64,000 bases of DNA from Mariniflexile gromovii (GTDB taxonomy: Bacteria > Bacteroidota > Bacteroidia > Flavobacteriales > Flavobacteriaceae), in contig NZ_JAGJCB010000005.1 of NCBI RefSeq assembly GCF_017814435.1, forward strand, positions 62,001 through 126,000, in the 5' to 3' direction. The notes under the pieces were generated by a model. It was not told where the DNA came from. It did not search any database and saw only the letters and a program-made list of their open reading frames with translations. The position numbers were made by a program, and so were the translations under genes. Numbering within the stretch: the stretch's first letter is position 1; each line of letters opens with the position of its first letter. This document shows positions 61,572-64,000 of the stretch, piece by piece.

Positions 61572-62591
61572 TTAAAGCCTATTATGGTCTTTACCGTATT
61601 CTTTTTTATAAATTCGGACGACTAACAAGAATAAACTAATTAATAACGGTCCAAAAACCAACCCTATAAAACCAAAAAGAGGTATTCCAATAATAACCCC
61701 TATGAGTGTTATTAATGGATGAACATCGTCTAGTTTTCGTAGTACATATAAACGAATAAGATTGTCAGTAACACCTACCACAACAATACCATATATTAAT
61801 ACGCCCCAAGCTTGAAAAGTGTCTCCATTCGAAAGTGCCAATATAAAAACGGGAATAGTACCAAGAAAATTTCCAACAAAAGGAATCATGGAACCAATGG
61901 TTACAACTACTGCCCAAAAAAACGGACTTTCAACACCAAACAATAAAAATCCTATTAAGGCAACCACTCCTTGTGCAATGGCCACTAGTGGAATACCCAA
62001 CGCATTGGAACGAACCATAGCATATATTTCTTCTCCCAATGTTTTAATATTTTCCTTACTAATGGGAATATATTCAATTAACGATTCTCGAAGTTTTCTT
62101 CGGTTAGTAAGCATATAAAAAAGTAAAAAATACATAACAGATATGGCAATAAATGTACTAAACGTACCCCCAAGAATATTCGTCACGTTTTTTGTTATAC
62201 CGCTTGAAATGGAAGATGCATCAATTTGATCCGTTATATTATAGCCTAACGCCTGTTCCCATGTTTGCAGTTTTGTTTTAACCGCTTTTATTACTTTTTC
62301 TGAATTTTGTGCAGCTTTACCTATTTTGTTACCTAACATAAGTACAGCTCCAGCAATTGGGAGTAGAATAGATATAAAAGATAAGAACATAAGAAATCCT
62401 GCTGCCAAATTAGCATTCCACCCTTTTTTTACTAATTTAACCATGATACCTTTTAACAAAACGTATAATGTAATAGCTCCCAGTACGCCCGAAAAATAAG
62501 GTATCATTTCCCTAAAAATCAAACCTCCCATTAAGAGTATTATTAAAAGTGTAAATATTTGACGTATTTTTTTTGGATTTATAATGTTCAT
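61572..62591 (-). CDS. AI-2E-family transporter
   Basis: A 339-residue inner-membrane protein with about seven helices and the AI-2E (YdiK/PerM) signatures: VLKGIMVKLVKKGWNANLAAGF, GIPLVAIAQGVVALIGFLLFGVESPFFWAVV, MIPFVGNFLGTIPVFILAL, and the C-terminal GVIIGIPLFGFIGLVFGPLLISLFL. Transport of a signal molecule or an ion antiport role is proposed for relatives. It is monocistronic on the minus strand. Confidence 0.92.
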   Translation of the reverse strand: MNIINPKKIRQIFTLLIILLMGGLIFREMIPYFSGVLGAITLYVLLKGIMVKLVKKGWNANLAAGFLMFLSFISILLPIAGAVLMLGNKIGKAAQNSEKVIKAVKTKLQTWEQALGYNITDQIDASSISSGITKNVTNILGGTFSTFIAISVMYFLLFYMLTNRRKLRESLIEYIPISKENIKTLGEEIYAMVRSNALGIPLVAIAQGVVALIGFLLFGVESPFFWAVVVTIGSMIPFVGNFLGTIPVFILALSNGDTFQAWGVLIYGIVVVGVTDNLIRLYVLRKLDDVHPLITLIGVIIGIPLFGFIGLVFGPLLISLFLLVVRIYKKEYGKDHNRL

Positions 62592-62629
62592 TGTTCAGAA
62601 TTATATTTAATACAGTTACTATTAAGTGT

Positions 62630-62869
62630 TTAATTATTTCTTAGGGCATGAATAAGTTCGGGTTTATTCATTTTAGAACGTCCTTTAATACCAACGTTTT
62701 TTGCCTGTTCATATAATTCGTCTTTGGTCCACTTTTCATAAGGTTTAGCTTTTCCTCCTTTTTTCCCAGCATCTGGCGTATTGGCAATACGAGCTGCTTT
62801 TTGTTTACTATACCCTTTCTCACGAAGGGCTTCGTACTGTTCTTCGTTTTTTATACTTGGAATGTCCAT
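62630..62869 (-). CDS. Rho-N/DUF7218-like small basic protein
   Basis: A 79-residue protein with two parts. The N-terminal half (MDIPSIKNEEQYEALREKGYSKQKAARIANTPDAGKKGGK) resembles the DUF7218 pattern, and the C-terminal half (WTKDELYEQAKNVGIKGRSKMNKPELIHALRNN) resembles the Rho N-terminal SAP-like helix-loop-helix, a nucleic-acid-binding fold. The ATG at 62869 is preferred over a TTG 21 bp upstream. Likely a DNA- or RNA-binding stress protein. Confidence 0.78.
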   Translation of the reverse strand: MDIPSIKNEEQYEALREKGYSKQKAARIANTPDAGKKGGKAKPYEKWTKDELYEQAKNVGIKGRSKMNKPELIHALRNN

Positions 62870-63067
62870 AACTTTAATTTTTATATTCAAATTTTAGTAA
62901 AAAATATTAATCAACTTAACCTTATCGCATTAAATATTGACTTAAAACAAACAAATGACTTGCTGTTTATTGCATCAATAAATTATGCTTTTGAGTTAAT
63001 GAGTGCGTGTTTGCTTCAGTAATTTTATTTCATAGTAAAATAAATTATTAATTAAAAATTAAAAATC

Positions 63068-63253
63068 ATGAATAAAGATCAAATAGAAGGAAAATGGAAA
63101 CAGATTAAAGGTAAGTTCAAACAAAAATATGCAGATCTTACCGATGACGATTTAACCTACTCTGAAGGGAAATTCGACGAAATGATGGGTAAACTTCAAG
63201 AGAAAACAGGTAAAACGAAAGAAGATTTAAAAAGAGAAATTGAATCTTGGTAA
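63068..63253 (+). CDS. CsbD family stress protein
   Basis: A 61-residue hydrophilic protein with the full CsbD pattern: MNKDQIEGKWKQIKGKFKQKYADLTDDDL ... GKFDEMMGKLQEKTGKTKEDLKREIESW. CsbD is a general stress protein of unknown mechanism in Firmicutes, and its family is common in Bacteroidota. The start at 63068 is the only sensible one. It is convergent with the SYLF gene. Confidence 0.94.
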   Translation: MNKDQIEGKWKQIKGKFKQKYADLTDDDLTYSEGKFDEMMGKLQEKTGKTKEDLKREIESW

Positions 63254-63340
63254 AATTACCGATTAATAGCAATGTCCTCCTAATTAAATTTAGGGGGATA
63301 TTTTTTTTGAACTAAATAAACCCTGTTTGTTTTAATTACA

Positions 63341-63375
63341 AAAAAAAGGTTAGCCAAATTTGGCTAACCTTTTTC
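63341..63375. terminator. Bidirectional terminator between csbD-like and SYLF genes
   Basis: AAAGGTTAGCCAAATTTGGCTAACCTTT is a perfect inverted repeat, flanked by an A-run and a T-run, serving both converging genes. Confidence 0.92.
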
Positions 63376-63395
63376 TAAATTAGACTAGTGTCTAA

Positions 63396-63929
63396 TTATT
63401 TAAATGAGTGGTATTCAAATTTTTGTCCACCTACCGAAGCATCGGCCATAAGACCTGCTTTTGGCAATGCAAAAACCATAACACCATCAGAATAACCAAC
63501 ATGTTCAGATTTTCCTTCTTCCGCTATTACTGCAGATGCTTCAGCGGAAAATTCATAATTACCTTGTTTAAATTTTTCCAATGCCGCATCAGTTTCAAAG
63601 AAGATGACTTCAATTACAGCTTGCCCACCAGCTTGCAATCCAATATTTATTTTCTTCAACGAAGTCATTCCTATAGCTGTACCATTTTCATACACAACAC
63701 CATTACCACTGGCACCACCTACAATTAAACCACCTTTACCCACATTAGGAAAAATAGCATAACCAGAAGCATTCTTGAAAAATTTTTCCAATCCAGCATC
63801 TTTGGCAATTAACGTGCTTTTGGCTTTCTGAGCATCGGCCATTATTTCTTTGTCTTTGTTCGTTTGCGCGACAGCAGTGACTGTAATTAGTGTGACACAA
63901 GCTATCATGAGTTTTTTTAGAGTTTTCAT
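63396..63929 (-). CDS. SYLF (YSC84-like) lipid-binding domain protein
   Basis: A 177-residue exported protein. A signal peptide (residues of about 1-21, LMIACVTLITVTAVAQ) is followed by the SYLF/YSC84 domain with FKNASGYAIFPNVGKGGLIVGGASGNGVVYENG, GLQAGGQAVIEVIFF and VMVFALPKAGLMADASVGGQKFEYHSF. The domain binds phospholipids in eukaryotic relatives; in bacteria it appears in envelope stress settings. It lies at the right edge of the window. Confidence 0.92.
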   Translation of the reverse strand: MKTLKKLMIACVTLITVTAVAQTNKDKEIMADAQKAKSTLIAKDAGLEKFFKNASGYAIFPNVGKGGLIVGGASGNGVVYENGTAIGMTSLKKINIGLQAGGQAVIEVIFFETDAALEKFKQGNYEFSAEASAVIAEEGKSEHVGYSDGVMVFALPKAGLMADASVGGQKFEYHSFK

Positions 63930-64000
63930 AATTTGATTTTTTTTATTGTTAATATGTTCAAATTTAGAATATTAAGCTATTTTAGAATATCTCTAACAAA

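Overview
The window reads as one contiguous piece of chromosome from a marine-type Flavobacteriaceae bacterium (Bacteroidota). Supporting signs are the low G+C, several -7 boxes of the TAnnTTTG type, a tmRNA whose tag reads GENNYALAA, TonB receptors with N-terminal carboxypeptidase-regulatory-like domains, and the family-typical forms of ParE, YchF, TypA, KdsA and an MNYEFF-type LolC/E permease. No rRNA, tRNA, CRISPR array, prophage or intact insertion sequence was recognised.

Layout. 1-8.9 kb: housekeeping and envelope genes (parE 5' part, EamA exporter, SRPBCC protein, ychF, a TonB receptor, a CarboxypepD_reg-like protein). 8.9-10.9 kb: a small accessory patch, with a VOC protein and an orphan exported protein bounded by inverted repeats, then about 0.86 kb of repeat-rich DNA with no gene I can support. 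10.9-22 kb: LolC/E-like permease, NamZ-like (DUF1343) lipoprotein, serine hydrolase, sterol-desaturase family protein, YkgJ-type Cys-cluster protein, methyltransferase, and an outer-membrane barrel/TPR pair. 22.3-30 kb: ftsE followed by a surface-polysaccharide cluster (two GT2, one GT4, a phosphoethanolamine-transferase-like enzyme, two tandem flippases). 30-39 kb: typA, kdsA, a creD locus with its own HTH regulator and two identical-arm operators, an SDR enzyme and ssrA. 39-64 kb: a long run of envelope and general-stress genes (YtxH, holin-X-like, PfpI/DJ-1, GH3, cardiolipin synthase, AsmA-like, DUF1328, DUF2383, OsmC, Csp-like copper protein, a PAS histidine kinase between two stand-alone receivers, MscS, SLC13, AI-2E, CsbD, SYLF).

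What stands out is the non-coding layer. (i) Arrays of 6-8 bp words occur in many gaps between 12 and 35 kb. Several share the heptamer AAnnCCn/AAnnTTn on one strand, three supply the stop codon of the neighbouring gene, and one has expanded inside the coding region of the DUF1343 lipoprotein. (ii) Three copies of a structured element with GCGTTA...GGGTAACGCCC ends sit between typA and kdsA, downstream of creD, and between a consensus promoter and ssrA. (iii) Short REP-like palindromes flank and partly form the ends of the methyltransferase gene. (iv) A 19-bp palindrome, TACTTTG-N5-CAAAGTA, lies upstream of both creD and the membrane-protein gene that heads the HTH locus. These are the observations I would follow up first.

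Functions are assigned by recognising motifs and family-like sequence by eye. No database search was possible.
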